The notes under the pieces are model-generated. The model saw only the letters and a program-made list of their open reading frames with translations, searched no databases and had not been told where the DNA came from. A program made the position numbers and the translations under genes. A stretch of 64,000 bases of DNA from Lachnospiraceae bacterium (GTDB taxonomy: Bacteria > Bacillota > Clostridia > Lachnospirales > Lachnospiraceae), in assembly GCA_016284355.1 (NCBI GenBank), contig JAEEOQ010000005.1, positions 1 through 64,000 of the forward strand, in the 5' to 3' direction. Within the stretch, counting starts at the first letter, position 1. Each line of letters begins with the position of its first letter. Positions 34,719 to 42,445 of the stretch are shown here, one piece after another.

Positions 34719-34752
34719 AAAAGCACAGAGTTATTCGCTCTGTGCTTTTTTT
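34719..34752 (+). terminator. SRP RNA terminator, overlapping the 3' end of tadA
   Basis: A perfect 12-bp stem (34719-34730 with 34738-34749) followed by U. The tadA stop codon (34731-34733) lies in the loop and its last codons form the right arm. Confidence 0.88.
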
Positions 34753-35204
34753 CTTGCCCGAAGGTTTGCAAAAAACTCGCTCATAAGAGTGCTGCATTCA
34801 TCTTCAAGGATACCTCTTTCAGTTTCTACTCTGTGGTTGAATTTCTCCATATTAAGAAGATTGATGATCGATCCGGCGCATCCCGCCTTAGGGTTCATAG
34901 CCCCTATCACCACGCGCCCCATACGAGACTGCACTATGGCTCCCGCACACATCTGGCATGGCTCCAGGGTAACGTACAGCGTACACTCTTCAAGCCGCCA
35001 GTCTCCTGTTTTTTTACAGGCTTTTTTAATCGCCGTTATCTCTGCGTGGGCAAGGGCGGTTTTGTCTGTATTTCGCCTGTTATACCCTCTTGCTATTATC
35101 TTGTCATCTCTTACTATAACGCAGCCAATGGGCGTCTCGTCCATGGCGTAAGCCTTCTTTGCGAGCCGCAATGCTGCCTTCATGTATTTTTCGTCTTTAT
35201 TCAT
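34731..35204 (-). CDS. tadA: tRNA-specific adenosine deaminase
   Basis: 157 residues of cytidine-deaminase fold. Zinc motif HAE (ALAHAEITAIKKA) and PCQMC (TLEPCQMCAGAIVQSRMGRVVIGA), with the TadA-type tail (GCAGSIINLL, C-terminal helix). It converts A34 to inosine in the wobble position of tRNA-Arg. Monocistronic, and convergent with the SRP RNA gene so that the two share sequence at their ends. Confidence 0.93.
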   Translation of the reverse strand: MNKDEKYMKAALRLAKKAYAMDETPIGCVIVRDDKIIARGYNRRNTDKTALAHAEITAIKKACKKTGDWRLEECTLYVTLEPCQMCAGAIVQSRMGRVVIGAMNPKAGCAGSIINLLNMEKFNHRVETERGILEDECSTLMSEFFANLRARKKAQSE

Positions 35205-35291
35205 ATCTTGTACATTCTCTTTTAATAGTGTTATACTTATTTATAATGTATCGTTTGTTTGATTTTAGCACAGAAAGGACGGGCTAACAAT

Positions 35292-35990
35292 ATGCAGATT
35301 CACGGCTTTAACAAAACTACGCTCCTTGATTATCCGGCGCATATAGCGGCGTGCATCTTTACAGGTGCCTGTAACTTCCGCTGCCCCTTCTGCCAGAACG
35401 CCGCGCTTGTGCTAAATCCGGCGGGGGAGCCCGTTATAAACGAAGATGAGGTTTTATCATACCTTGCCAAAAGAAAGGGCATACTTGAAGGTCTTTGCAT
35501 AACAGGCGGCGAGCCAACTCTAAATAAAGACCTTCCCGAATTTATAAAAAAAGTAAAAGACATGGGCTTCCTTGTAAAGCTTGATACAAACGGAAGCAAT
35601 CCGGATCTGTTACGCGAACTTGCATCAAAAGGCCTTCTTGATTACGTGGCTATGGATATAAAATCTTCAAAAGAAGGCTACGCAAAGGCCATAGGAGTTC
35701 CGGGCTTTGACATATCGCCTATAGAAAATTCCGTTAGTTTTCTTATGGGAAGCGGCATAGAGTACGAATTTCGTACTACAGCTGTAAGAGAGCTTATCAG
35801 CCCTAAAGACTTTATGATGATCGGAGAGTGGCTTGACGGAGCCGACAAATACTACCTTCAGGGCTACAAAGACTCAGGAGACCTCATAGCTCCCGAGGGC
35901 CTTAGCGGATATACAAGAAGCGAGCTTGAGCCTATAGTCTCAAATCTTCGCTCTCACTTCAAAACTATAGAGATCAGGGGGCTTGACTAA
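35292..35990 (+). CDS. Radical SAM activating enzyme, NrdG2-like
   Basis: 232 residues from ATG 35292 (MQIHGFNKTTLLDYPAH matches family N-termini); the frame is also open from an ATG at 35259. The radical SAM cluster is CNFRCPFC. GGEPTLN and KLDTNGSNPD follow. It belongs to the anaerobic ribonucleotide reductase activating protein-like family (NrdG2), which activates glycyl-radical enzymes. A partner such as nrdD is not adjacent. The following GNAT gene starts inside the stop codon. Confidence 0.88.
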   Translation: MQIHGFNKTTLLDYPAHIAACIFTGACNFRCPFCQNAALVLNPAGEPVINEDEVLSYLAKRKGILEGLCITGGEPTLNKDLPEFIKKVKDMGFLVKLDTNGSNPDLLRELASKGLLDYVAMDIKSSKEGYAKAIGVPGFDISPIENSVSFLMGSGIEYEFRTTAVRELISPKDFMMIGEWLDGADKYYLQGYKDSGDLIAPEGLSGYTRSELEPIVSNLRSHFKTIEIRGLD

Positions 35991-36538
35991 TGAACCTGAC
36001 TATAAATACAGAAAGACTGCAGCTTCGTATGCTGTTTCCCGGCGATGAAGAACTGATAGCGCTTTTTTACCAAAAGAATATCCCGTTCCTTGCAGCCTGG
36101 GAACCTAATGTAAATCAGAATATGGCAGACCCCGGTACGCAGCGAAACGCCCTTGAATACGAACTTGACCGTGTAAAAAAAGGCACCTTTGTGCGCTATT
36201 GGTATTCCACCAAAGAACATCCGGAGATACTGCTTGGTACAGTTTGCTTCCAGAATATCACAATGTCTGCGTTTCACAGCTGCCAGATAGGCTACAAGCA
36301 GGACATCGGCGCCTGCGGAAGAGGCTATGCCACAGAGGCGGTAAAAGCTTCATGTGAGCATATGTTCAGAAACGAAAACATACACAGGATCGTGGCAAAC
36401 ACGATCACTGATAACGATCGCTCTATCAAACTCCTTAGAAATGCGGGTTTTGAATACGAAGGCGAAGAAAAAAGCTCCGTCATGATAGGCGGAGCCTGGA
36501 AAGACTGCTATAGGTTTGCTCTGATAAACAAGTATTAG
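35990..36538 (+). CDS. GNAT N-acetyltransferase, RimJ/RimL type
   Basis: 182 residues. The RimJ/L layout is visible: INTERLQLRML at the N-terminus, LGTVCFQNI, the acetyl-CoA motif GRGYATEAVKA and the N-terminal-acetylase ending (RNAGFEYEGE, WKDCYRFALI). It may acetylate an N-terminal amine or a small molecule. The ATG overlaps the previous stop (TAATG). Its stop codon overlaps that of rsmA on the other strand. Confidence 0.88.
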   Translation: MNLTINTERLQLRMLFPGDEELIALFYQKNIPFLAAWEPNVNQNMADPGTQRNALEYELDRVKKGTFVRYWYSTKEHPEILLGTVCFQNITMSAFHSCQIGYKQDIGACGRGYATEAVKASCEHMFRNENIHRIVANTITDNDRSIKLLRNAGFEYEGEEKSSVMIGGAWKDCYRFALINKY

Positions 36539-37395
36539 CCGCAGAGAAGATCTGAAAGCTTTGCAAACTCTACAAGAGAAAGCTTTTCACCTCTTACGTC
36601 TGCTTTAAGGCCCATTTTTTCAAGGGCATTAAGAACGGCTTCTTTATCTACGCTGATCTCACTTGAATTACAAAGACCGTTTACCAGCGTCTTGCGGCGC
36701 TGAGCAAAAGAAGCTCTTATAACTTTAAACATATAGGAAGTGTCCTGTACCTTAACGGGGCACTTTTCGTGTTTTGTAAGCCTTATTACTGCACTGCCCA
36801 CATTTGGACGAGGCATAAAGCAGTTTGGCGGAACATTTGCAGCGATATAAGTATCTGCATAAAACTGAACTGCAAGGGAAAGAGCTCCGTACTCTTTGCC
36901 GCCCGGCTCTGCCTGCATACGCTCTGCCACTTCCTTTTGGATCATAACCGTAATGCTGCTTACAGGGATATTCTCTTCAAGAAGCTTCATGATAATAGGT
37001 GTAGTTATATAATAAGGCAGATTTGCAACCACCTTTATAGGCTTTCCCGCATTTTTCTCGCGTACAAGTGCGTCAAGGTCTACCTTTAGTACGTCTTCAT
37101 TAAGGACAGTTACATTATCGTAGGCAGAAAGAGTGTCGCTAAGCACCGGTATAAGGTTTCTGTCTATCTCTACAGCCACAACCTCTCTTGCCGACTCGCA
37201 AAGGTACTGGGTAAGAGTTCCGATACCGGGGCCAATCTCAAGCACCATATCTTCCTTTGTTATTCCTGCTGCCGCAACGATCTTATCGAGTACGTGGGTG
37301 TCTATAAGAAAGTTCTGACCGAATTTCTTTTGAAAATTAAAATTGTATTTTTTAAGTACCGCTATGGTTTCCTGCGGATTGCCAAGTGTTGCCAA
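36535..37395 (-). CDS. rsmA: 16S rRNA (adenine1518/1519-N6)-dimethyltransferase
   Basis: 286 residues: KKFGQNFLID, the SAM loop EIGPGIGTLTQYL, EIDRNLIPVL and the catalytic NLPYYITTPI, with a C-terminal helical domain. It methylates two adjacent adenines near the 3' end of 16S rRNA; loss gives kasugamycin resistance. The start is TTG at 37395, which agrees with family N-termini (short segment before KKYNFNFQKKFGQNF). Confidence 0.93.
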   Translation of the reverse strand: MATLGNPQETIAVLKKYNFNFQKKFGQNFLIDTHVLDKIVAAAGITKEDMVLEIGPGIGTLTQYLCESAREVVAVEIDRNLIPVLSDTLSAYDNVTVLNEDVLKVDLDALVREKNAGKPIKVVANLPYYITTPIIMKLLEENIPVSSITVMIQKEVAERMQAEPGGKEYGALSLAVQFYADTYIAANVPPNCFMPRPNVGSAVIRLTKHEKCPVKVQDTSYMFKVIRASFAQRRKTLVNGLCNSSEISVDKEAVLNALEKMGLKADVRGEKLSLVEFAKLSDLLCG

Positions 37396-37483
37396 ATCTC
37401 AACCTGCCCTTCTATAATCTAAACTACAAATTAAGGTACATTAATGATATAATATTTTCCGAAATAAAGAAAGAGGATTTTTT

Positions 37484-38272
37484 ATGGAACTTATAATAGA
37501 TACACACACGCACTATGACGACGAGCAGTTTGATAATGATAGAAAAGAGCTCCTTTGCGGCCTTAAAGAGCGGGGCATCGGGACTGTTATACATGCCTCC
37601 GCCAGCATGTCTAATCTAAAGGCGGGCCTTGCCCTTGCAAAAGAATATGATTTTATATACACTATGGCAGGCTTCCACCCTGACGAAATCGCAGAGCTTT
37701 CAAATGGCGGCTACGAATACCTTGAAAGCCTTGTGGCAAGTCCTGAAATAATAAAAGAAAACAAGATCGGGGCTATAGGCGAGATCGGGCTTGATTACCA
37801 CTGGATGGTACGCCCAAAAGAAGAGCAGATAGAAGGCTTTAGAAAACAGATGCGACTTGCAAAAAAAGCGGGTCTTCCTGTAAATATACACAGCCGCGAC
37901 GCCGCCGAAGACACCTGGAATGTTATGAAAGAAGAGCATCTTGAAGAGATAGGCGGCATTATACACTGCTTTTCAGGCTCAGTAGAAATGAGCAAAAACT
38001 ACCTTGCCGCAGGCTTTTACCTTGGTATAGGCGGAGTTGTAACCTTCAAAAACTCCAAAAAGCTTAAGCAAGTGGTTATAGAAGCCCCGGTAGAGCGCCT
38101 TGTCCTTGAGACCGACTGCCCTTACCTTGCTCCCGAGCCAAACCGCGGCAAACGCAACGACTCCGGCAACCTCATCTACGTAGCTGCAGAGATCGCAAGC
38201 CTAAAAGACATGCCGATAGACGACGTGATCCGCATCACAAGTGAAAATGCAAGAAGAGTGTATGGACTGTAA
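37484..38272 (+). CDS. tatD: TatD-family metal-dependent hydrolase
   Basis: 262 residues: IDTHTHYDD (metal HxH), GEIGLDYHW, PVNIHSRDA, IIHCFSGS and LETDCPYLAPEPNRGKRND. TatD/YcfH enzymes are 3'-5' DNA exonucleases or deacylases in the cytoplasm. AAAGAGG precedes the ATG. It is the last core gene before the accessory island. Confidence 0.92.
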   Translation: MELIIDTHTHYDDEQFDNDRKELLCGLKERGIGTVIHASASMSNLKAGLALAKEYDFIYTMAGFHPDEIAELSNGGYEYLESLVASPEIIKENKIGAIGEIGLDYHWMVRPKEEQIEGFRKQMRLAKKAGLPVNIHSRDAAEDTWNVMKEEHLEEIGGIIHCFSGSVEMSKNYLAAGFYLGIGGVVTFKNSKKLKQVVIEAPVERLVLETDCPYLAPEPNRGKRNDSGNLIYVAAEIASLKDMPIDDVIRITSENARRVYGL

Positions 38273-38333
38273 AACACACTCGTTAAAAGATATGCGGACG
38301 CCACCGGTACAATGGCGCCCACATGCATATAAA

Positions 38334-38591
38334 CTAATGCCAATTTTTTACAGCTATGACTATATTCATGATTCCCAATGACAAAAAAACAGATAAGCCA
38401 CTAATTATTGTTGAATACCACCATTTTTTCTTTATTCTATAATAGTGTGTACTTATCCCATGAAATAGAATTAACAAAAAACTTAATGCTACTATGCTAG
38501 TAATATAGAATTGTCTCTTTAAAAGGAAGTAAATTAACAATTCAAGCAAAGCGTATAAAGCAGTGGACACTAAAAACCATATAAATACCAT
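38334..38591 (-). CDS. Small three-helix membrane protein, candidate immunity protein
   Basis: 85 residues from ATG 38591, almost entirely hydrophobic, with three predicted helices (about 1-22, 28-47 and 60-82). The strong AGGAGG (38626-38621) is nine bases before a different ATG (38611-38609), which is 20 bases upstream and out of frame by one base. Between them is a run of six G. One more G (or two fewer) would join that ATG to this frame (MKGGKQAMVFIWF). So the gene may be frameshifted, phase-variable, or translated by coupling from a 13-codon leader. It shares a 76-bp promoter block with the peptide-bacteriocin operon. An immunity role is inference from size, topology and shared control. 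Confidence 0.65.
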   Translation of the reverse strand: MVFIWFLVSTALYALLELLIYFLLKRQFYITSIVALSFLLILFHGISTHYYRIKKKWWYSTIISGLSVFLSLGIMNIVIAVKNWH

Positions 38592-38637
38592 AGCCTGCTT
38601 CCCCCCTTCATACTACTTTTCCTCCTAAATTTGTTAT

Positions 38638-38713
38638 GATAACGCATTATCTATAAATTAAAATATGCTAACCCCACCAATAAGTAAAGAGACATATAGT
38701 TCTCATTAGCTTG
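38638..38713 (-). promoter_or_regulatory. Promoter block A (76 bp, duplicated at 42446-42521)
   Basis: Differs from block B at only 5 of 76 positions. It contains an imperfect 16-bp dyad GAGA-N2-TATA-N2-TCTC (38689-38704), a -10-like TATAGA/GATAAT region without a good -35, and a near-perfect 14-bp palindrome (38638-38651). It starts exactly 26 bases before the ATGAAG start, as in block B. The form suggests an activator-dependent promoter. Confidence 0.75.
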
Positions 38714-38748
38714 TCTTTTTTGTTGAAATTTGGACCAAAACAGGATAT

Positions 38749-38764
38749 CATATACCGGAATATG
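38749..38764. promoter_or_regulatory. 16-bp dyad at the regulator's own promoter
   Basis: CATATACCGGAATATG matches its reverse complement except at one symmetric pair. It overlaps the likely -10 area (TATACC) 24 bases before the regulator's ATG. Possible autoregulatory operator. Confidence 0.45.
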
Positions 38765-38787
38765 TTTTTAAAAGGATCATTTTTATT

Positions 38788-39714
38788 ATGAAAGATAACA
38801 TACATATCGGAGAAGTAATCAAATCTTGCCGTGTTGCAGCAGGTTTATCGCAAGAAGATCTAGCTGAATCGATTTGTTCAAGAGAATACCTTGGAAGAGT
38901 TGAGCGAGGCCTAAACGCCCCAACCATCGAGGTAATAGATAGCTTATCCGAAAGGCTAAATCAAAATATTTATGAGTTATACTCACTTCTACTAAAGCAT
39001 TCAGATATCAAAACGCACATAAAGATTGAGTCAATGAATGAGTATTTTACTTATGGAAAAATATCCGAAATCCTTCCACTACTTGAAGAATGTAGCGCTG
39101 ACCCAGCCTTTCAAACAGGGGAACCGTTTCAGATATTGATGTACGGGTATGCTCTTTACTATTCACTCACCCTAAGGCAATATAGTACCTCTATAGACTA
39201 TTCTCTTAAGGGATTGCTCTCAAAATACAGAACCACGGATCAGATATGCTCACTAAAGCACCATTACAGCAATGTTGATATTACCTTGATGCAACACTGG
39301 GCTGTCAACATCTGCAGATTAAATGACAAAGCTGGTTTAAATATTTTAAATTTTTTACTTGAGTATTTGTTTCAGACCCTTTCGGACAGCCAATACAGAG
39401 TAAATGCTGTTCACAGATTTGAATCAAAAATTATAGGGCCGGTTTGCTATAACAAATTTCTGTTTCAAAAGGCCTTTGGCATTGCTCTAAGCGAAAGTGA
39501 CCTCTCGCAGCTGAACACTTCCATCTCCTTGATGAAGAAAAGCTCATCCATGTACTTTTTACCGGAATTATTGCTTATCCGCGGAAATATATATAAGAAA
39601 AGCGGAAATAACGACGCCGCTGACTTTGACCTTAGAACCGGCAAAGCATTGGGATCCTTTTTATACGACGACACCTATTTAGAAAAGATTATAAAGGAAG
39701 CCGCTTCAATCTGA
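38788..39714 (+). CDS. HTH (XRE) regulator of Rgg/PlcR (RRNPP-like) architecture
   Basis: 308 residues. The N-terminal ~65 residues form an XRE helix-turn-helix (IGEVIKSCRVAAGLSQEDLAE, CSREYLGRVERGLNAPTIEVIDSL). The remaining ~240 residues are helical and TPR-like, without other motifs. Length and layout match peptide-binding RRNPP regulators (Rgg, PlcR, ComR). In those families a secreted, re-imported peptide binds the TPR domain. A short exported peptide gene lies 2.6 kb away behind promoter block B. The divergent 85-residue gene has the related block A. Peptide control is inference. AAAGGA lies 11 bases before the ATG; the end of the coding region forms part of a terminator. Confidence 0.8.
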   Translation: MKDNIHIGEVIKSCRVAAGLSQEDLAESICSREYLGRVERGLNAPTIEVIDSLSERLNQNIYELYSLLLKHSDIKTHIKIESMNEYFTYGKISEILPLLEECSADPAFQTGEPFQILMYGYALYYSLTLRQYSTSIDYSLKGLLSKYRTTDQICSLKHHYSNVDITLMQHWAVNICRLNDKAGLNILNFLLEYLFQTLSDSQYRVNAVHRFESKIIGPVCYNKFLFQKAFGIALSESDLSQLNTSISLMKKSSSMYFLPELLLIRGNIYKKSGNNDAADFDLRTGKALGSFLYDDTYLEKIIKEAASI

Positions 39715-39736
39715 AGCGGCTTCCTTGTTGTATTTA
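39694..39736. terminator. Terminator between the regulator and the bacteriocin operon
   Basis: Perfect 15-bp arms (39694-39708 and 39712-39726) with loop ATC and U-rich flank on the plus strand. The left arm includes the last regulator codons. It can serve both converging transcripts. A 21-base core of this hairpin recurs on the opposite strand at 42787-42807. Confidence 0.85.
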
Positions 39737-39837
39737 CCTCAAATCTATTATCTCAGAATTAACATATATATATCCATCATAAGTAAACGAATCGGCATAT
39801 GCTAACGCCTTTAATGCCATTTGGCGATTTTTGAATA

Positions 39838-40974
39838 TTATTTTAAATTTACTATCTCCGGAATCTCTTTATTGTATTCACCATAGACTATAAAATATGC
39901 TTTATCGTCTTTGATCTGCAAATAAATGCTGGTTTCATCACCAAGAGCCTCTCGGTCATCTCTTTTTAGAATTGCGTTAAAATCATTGTCATAGAGATAT
40001 ATTGTGGTACTTGAATCGTCGTAATTAGTTAATATGTTATAATTGCCATTTTGGGTAAATCTGTATGAGCCTTCATCGCTAATACGGTCAGTACTATAGC
40101 TGAAAGAGTGTAAAATCTTTTGATCTCCGTCCGTATTAATCTCATATACCTTGACAATATAATCTTCTGTTCCTGCCTCTATGTCTTCTATATAAGTTTT
40201 ATCTATGGAATAAAAACAGCCATCTCCTTTTCCGGAACAATTAATATCCAGGTCATTTTCATTGTCAAGTTTGTCAAACTGACCTGCACTTGAATTTAAT
40301 TTATATAAATCTTTTCCGTTTACTACAAATAGTTCACCATCAACTTCAAAAATGGAATATGCCTCTTTATTTGAAGTATTTATATATGATCGTTTTTCTT
40401 TTGTATCAGGATCAATGCTCTTTAGCTTTGCTCCCATAATTTCTTTGTCACCTAAATATGTCGAGTAATACAAAAGACCATCTTTAAGAGCAACCTCATA
40501 TTTATCGCCACCCAAAAGCTTGGTTTTTCCTTCTCCGTTTAATTTTGTTCTGTACCATCCGCTACTTTTTCTATAGTAAACATATCCGTTGTCATAACCA
40601 AGAATGCTCCATATATTTTTTGCAAGCTTGTATGGTTTAGCTTTAAGATCCGATATTTTTAACACGTACATTCCTTTACCGGTAATATAAACCAGTCGGT
40701 TGCCAAAGAATGTAAAATCTTTTACATTTTTCTTTATGACTGTCGGCTTTGTCCCCTGACTTGCCATTTTTGAAGTATATTTGTAAAGAACTTCATCCCT
40801 GGTAAAATAAAGATCATTCTTATGATATTTACCCCGAACTACAGCCGAAGCCTGCAGGTCCTCGCTCAATTTTGAAATATCTGGTTTAGATGCAGCAAAT
40901 GCTTTCGAGGATAATGCTATTGTTGAAAATAATAACACAACCAAGATCTTCACTACTATTTTGGATTTTCTCAT
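39838..40974 (-). CDS. Secreted beta-propeller-like protein, third gene of bacteriocin operon
   Basis: 378 residues. A signal peptide ends at AFA-ASKP (residues ~27-28). The mature part has repeated short beta segments with Gly/Tyr turns (YHKNDLYFTRDEVLYKYT, FGNRLVYITGKGMYVL, YDNGYVYYRKSSGWYRTK), as in DUF5050-type propellers. It resembles the 562-residue protein at 42818-44506, including the AFAASK junction. It lies 22 bases after the helveticin-like gene. The last 15 codons overlap a different frame that stays open to 39737 and reads like a continuation (FKIIFKNRQMALKAL), so the gene may be 3'-frameshifted. Function unknown. Confidence 0.75.
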   Translation of the reverse strand: MRKSKIVVKILVVLLFSTIALSSKAFAASKPDISKLSEDLQASAVVRGKYHKNDLYFTRDEVLYKYTSKMASQGTKPTVIKKNVKDFTFFGNRLVYITGKGMYVLKISDLKAKPYKLAKNIWSILGYDNGYVYYRKSSGWYRTKLNGEGKTKLLGGDKYEVALKDGLLYYSTYLGDKEIMGAKLKSIDPDTKEKRSYINTSNKEAYSIFEVDGELFVVNGKDLYKLNSSAGQFDKLDNENDLDINCSGKGDGCFYSIDKTYIEDIEAGTEDYIVKVYEINTDGDQKILHSFSYSTDRISDEGSYRFTQNGNYNILTNYDDSSTTIYLYDNDFNAILKRDDREALGDETSIYLQIKDDKAYFIVYGEYNKEIPEIVNLK

Positions 40975-40996
40975 GTTAATTCCTCTTCACGTTTTA

Positions 40997-42274
40997 TTAA
41001 TAGTTATTTGATGTAAAATTAGAACTCTGAATTTTATATATTCTATATTTCCCAGTGTTTCTGGTATATACCATATCTCTTATAACACAATCCGTATATC
41101 CGCCATTTATCTGAAGTCCCTCAATTTCAAGTTTGTCTCCAGAGAAATCATTAGAGTTAGTTACTATTGCATTATGTAACCAATTGCATGAGTAGCTTTT
41201 TGTTTTACTATTCATTTTTCCTGAAACAACAGCAATCATCGGTGTTTGACCCTTTTTCCCTCCACTGATTTTTAGATCACCATTATTTTCGAGTTCTATA
41301 CCCTGAAAAGAATCATTTGGCAAAATCGCATTAGTCGCAGATTGCTGATAACTACAAATAAGATCATCTCTTATCACACTATCATAACAATATATATACT
41401 TAGAATTTTGAGCTTCCTTAGCATCAAATGCATCATTTATTCCATCCATATCATAAAAACTATATTGAATATTTCCTTTGTCACTTTTCATCCAAATGAC
41501 CAATGTTGATAAATCGGTAGACACTGCAGCGTCAACTCTTTTGGCCGAATCATAGGGCGTATTATCTTTGTTTGCATAAGCAATACTCGCCAATCTTGGA
41601 ATGTCTGTATACTTTAATGTGGTGCCCGCAGAATAAGTCACTCTGCCAATTTGTAACGACCAGTGATCATAAACAGTTTCGCCTTTCTCATTTTTCCTTG
41701 ATGCTGTGCTAGCCTTACATCCCACAATAAATTGCGGGTTACCACGAGAGTCATCTCCCACATACTCAAGCGTCTGTCCATGGCCTCCACCTGTTATCGT
41801 CATATAATCTATAACTGTTGCTTCTTTGTTAGCTTTATTGATTAAGCAACGTGATATCCTTGTATCTGCATCTTCATGTAAAGTTATATAAATATAATTT
41901 CCAACTTGGCATGATTTCTGGATAGCTTCATCAGCCGTCAACCCCTTCAAAGTGTACCCTAATGTGGCATTAACTTTAATCGGTTTTGAGGATTTAGGCG
42001 AATTTAGCCCTTTACTTTCAGGAACAACTAAGTTCGGATGTTCTTTTTTAAAACGAGCGTATTCTTCATATGTATCAAAATCATCAATATCAAGCAAACA
42101 TGGTACAGCGTCATCTTCATGTGAATCAAGTAAATATTCTTCGCCATAGATGTCTAGCCTTTCATCCACAGAAATAATGACTTCGCGCTCAGCATGAACA
42201 TAATCATATCTTAGCATCATACTAGTTGCTATGCAACAAACAAGTACTAATGCAATTAAATTTCTCTTTTTCAT
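40997..42274 (-). CDS. Helveticin J-like class III bacteriocin family protein
   Basis: 425 residues with a signal peptide (cleavage near YVHA-ER, residues ~28-29). From residue ~140 the order of motifs follows the helveticin J family: GGGHGQTLEYV, NPQFIVGCKAS, WSLQIGRVTY, IPRLASIAYAN, AKRVDAAVSTD, a SFYDMDGIN segment, NDSFQGIELENNGDLKISGG and KLEIEGLQINGG. Helveticin J is a heat-labile bactericidal protein of lactobacilli; homologues are secreted and often unstudied. AAAGGAG precedes the ATG. It follows a 42-residue exported peptide gene by 16 bases. Bactericidal activity is inference from family resemblance. Confidence 0.75.
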   Translation of the reverse strand: MKKRNLIALVLVCCIATSMMLRYDYVHAEREVIISVDERLDIYGEEYLLDSHEDDAVPCLLDIDDFDTYEEYARFKKEHPNLVVPESKGLNSPKSSKPIKVNATLGYTLKGLTADEAIQKSCQVGNYIYITLHEDADTRISRCLINKANKEATVIDYMTITGGGHGQTLEYVGDDSRGNPQFIVGCKASTASRKNEKGETVYDHWSLQIGRVTYSAGTTLKYTDIPRLASIAYANKDNTPYDSAKRVDAAVSTDLSTLVIWMKSDKGNIQYSFYDMDGINDAFDAKEAQNSKYIYCYDSVIRDDLICSYQQSATNAILPNDSFQGIELENNGDLKISGGKKGQTPMIAVVSGKMNSKTKSYSCNWLHNAIVTNSNDFSGDKLEIEGLQINGGYTDCVIRDMVYTRNTGKYRIYKIQSSNFTSNNY

Positions 42275-42290
42275 TTTGATTCTCCTTTAG

Positions 42291-42419
42291 TTAATAAGTG
42301 TTATTATCTGTCATGATCGGTACCCCTTCATTTCCCACCGGTGGTGGATCATTTACGTTGCCTAACGGGATCAACGTAAGAGCCAGTACCATAATCAACG
42401 CTATTGCTCTTTTCTTCAT
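42291..42419 (-). CDS. 42-residue exported peptide, candidate pheromone precursor
   Basis: A short gene with AAGGAG ten bases before its ATG (42419-42417). The product begins MKKRAIALIMVLALTLIP, a classical signal sequence. It ends with about 20 polar residues (GNVNDPPPVGNEG, then VPIMTDNNTY). This layout matches precursors of RRNPP-type signal peptides (PapR, Phr, NprX-like), whose C-terminal few residues are the signal. It is the first gene of an operon with the helveticin-like and propeller proteins, behind promoter block B. A small bacteriocin or an attenuator peptide are alternatives. Confidence 0.68.
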   Translation of the reverse strand: MKKRAIALIMVLALTLIPLGNVNDPPPVGNEGVPIMTDNNTY

Positions 42420-42445
42420 ACTACTTTTTCTCCTTATTTTTCTTT

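Noticed and set aside
38273-38333. Hairpin with CGCCA/TGGCG core after tatD as a terminator
   Set aside because: The stem is interrupted and no U run follows on either strand, so it was not listed.
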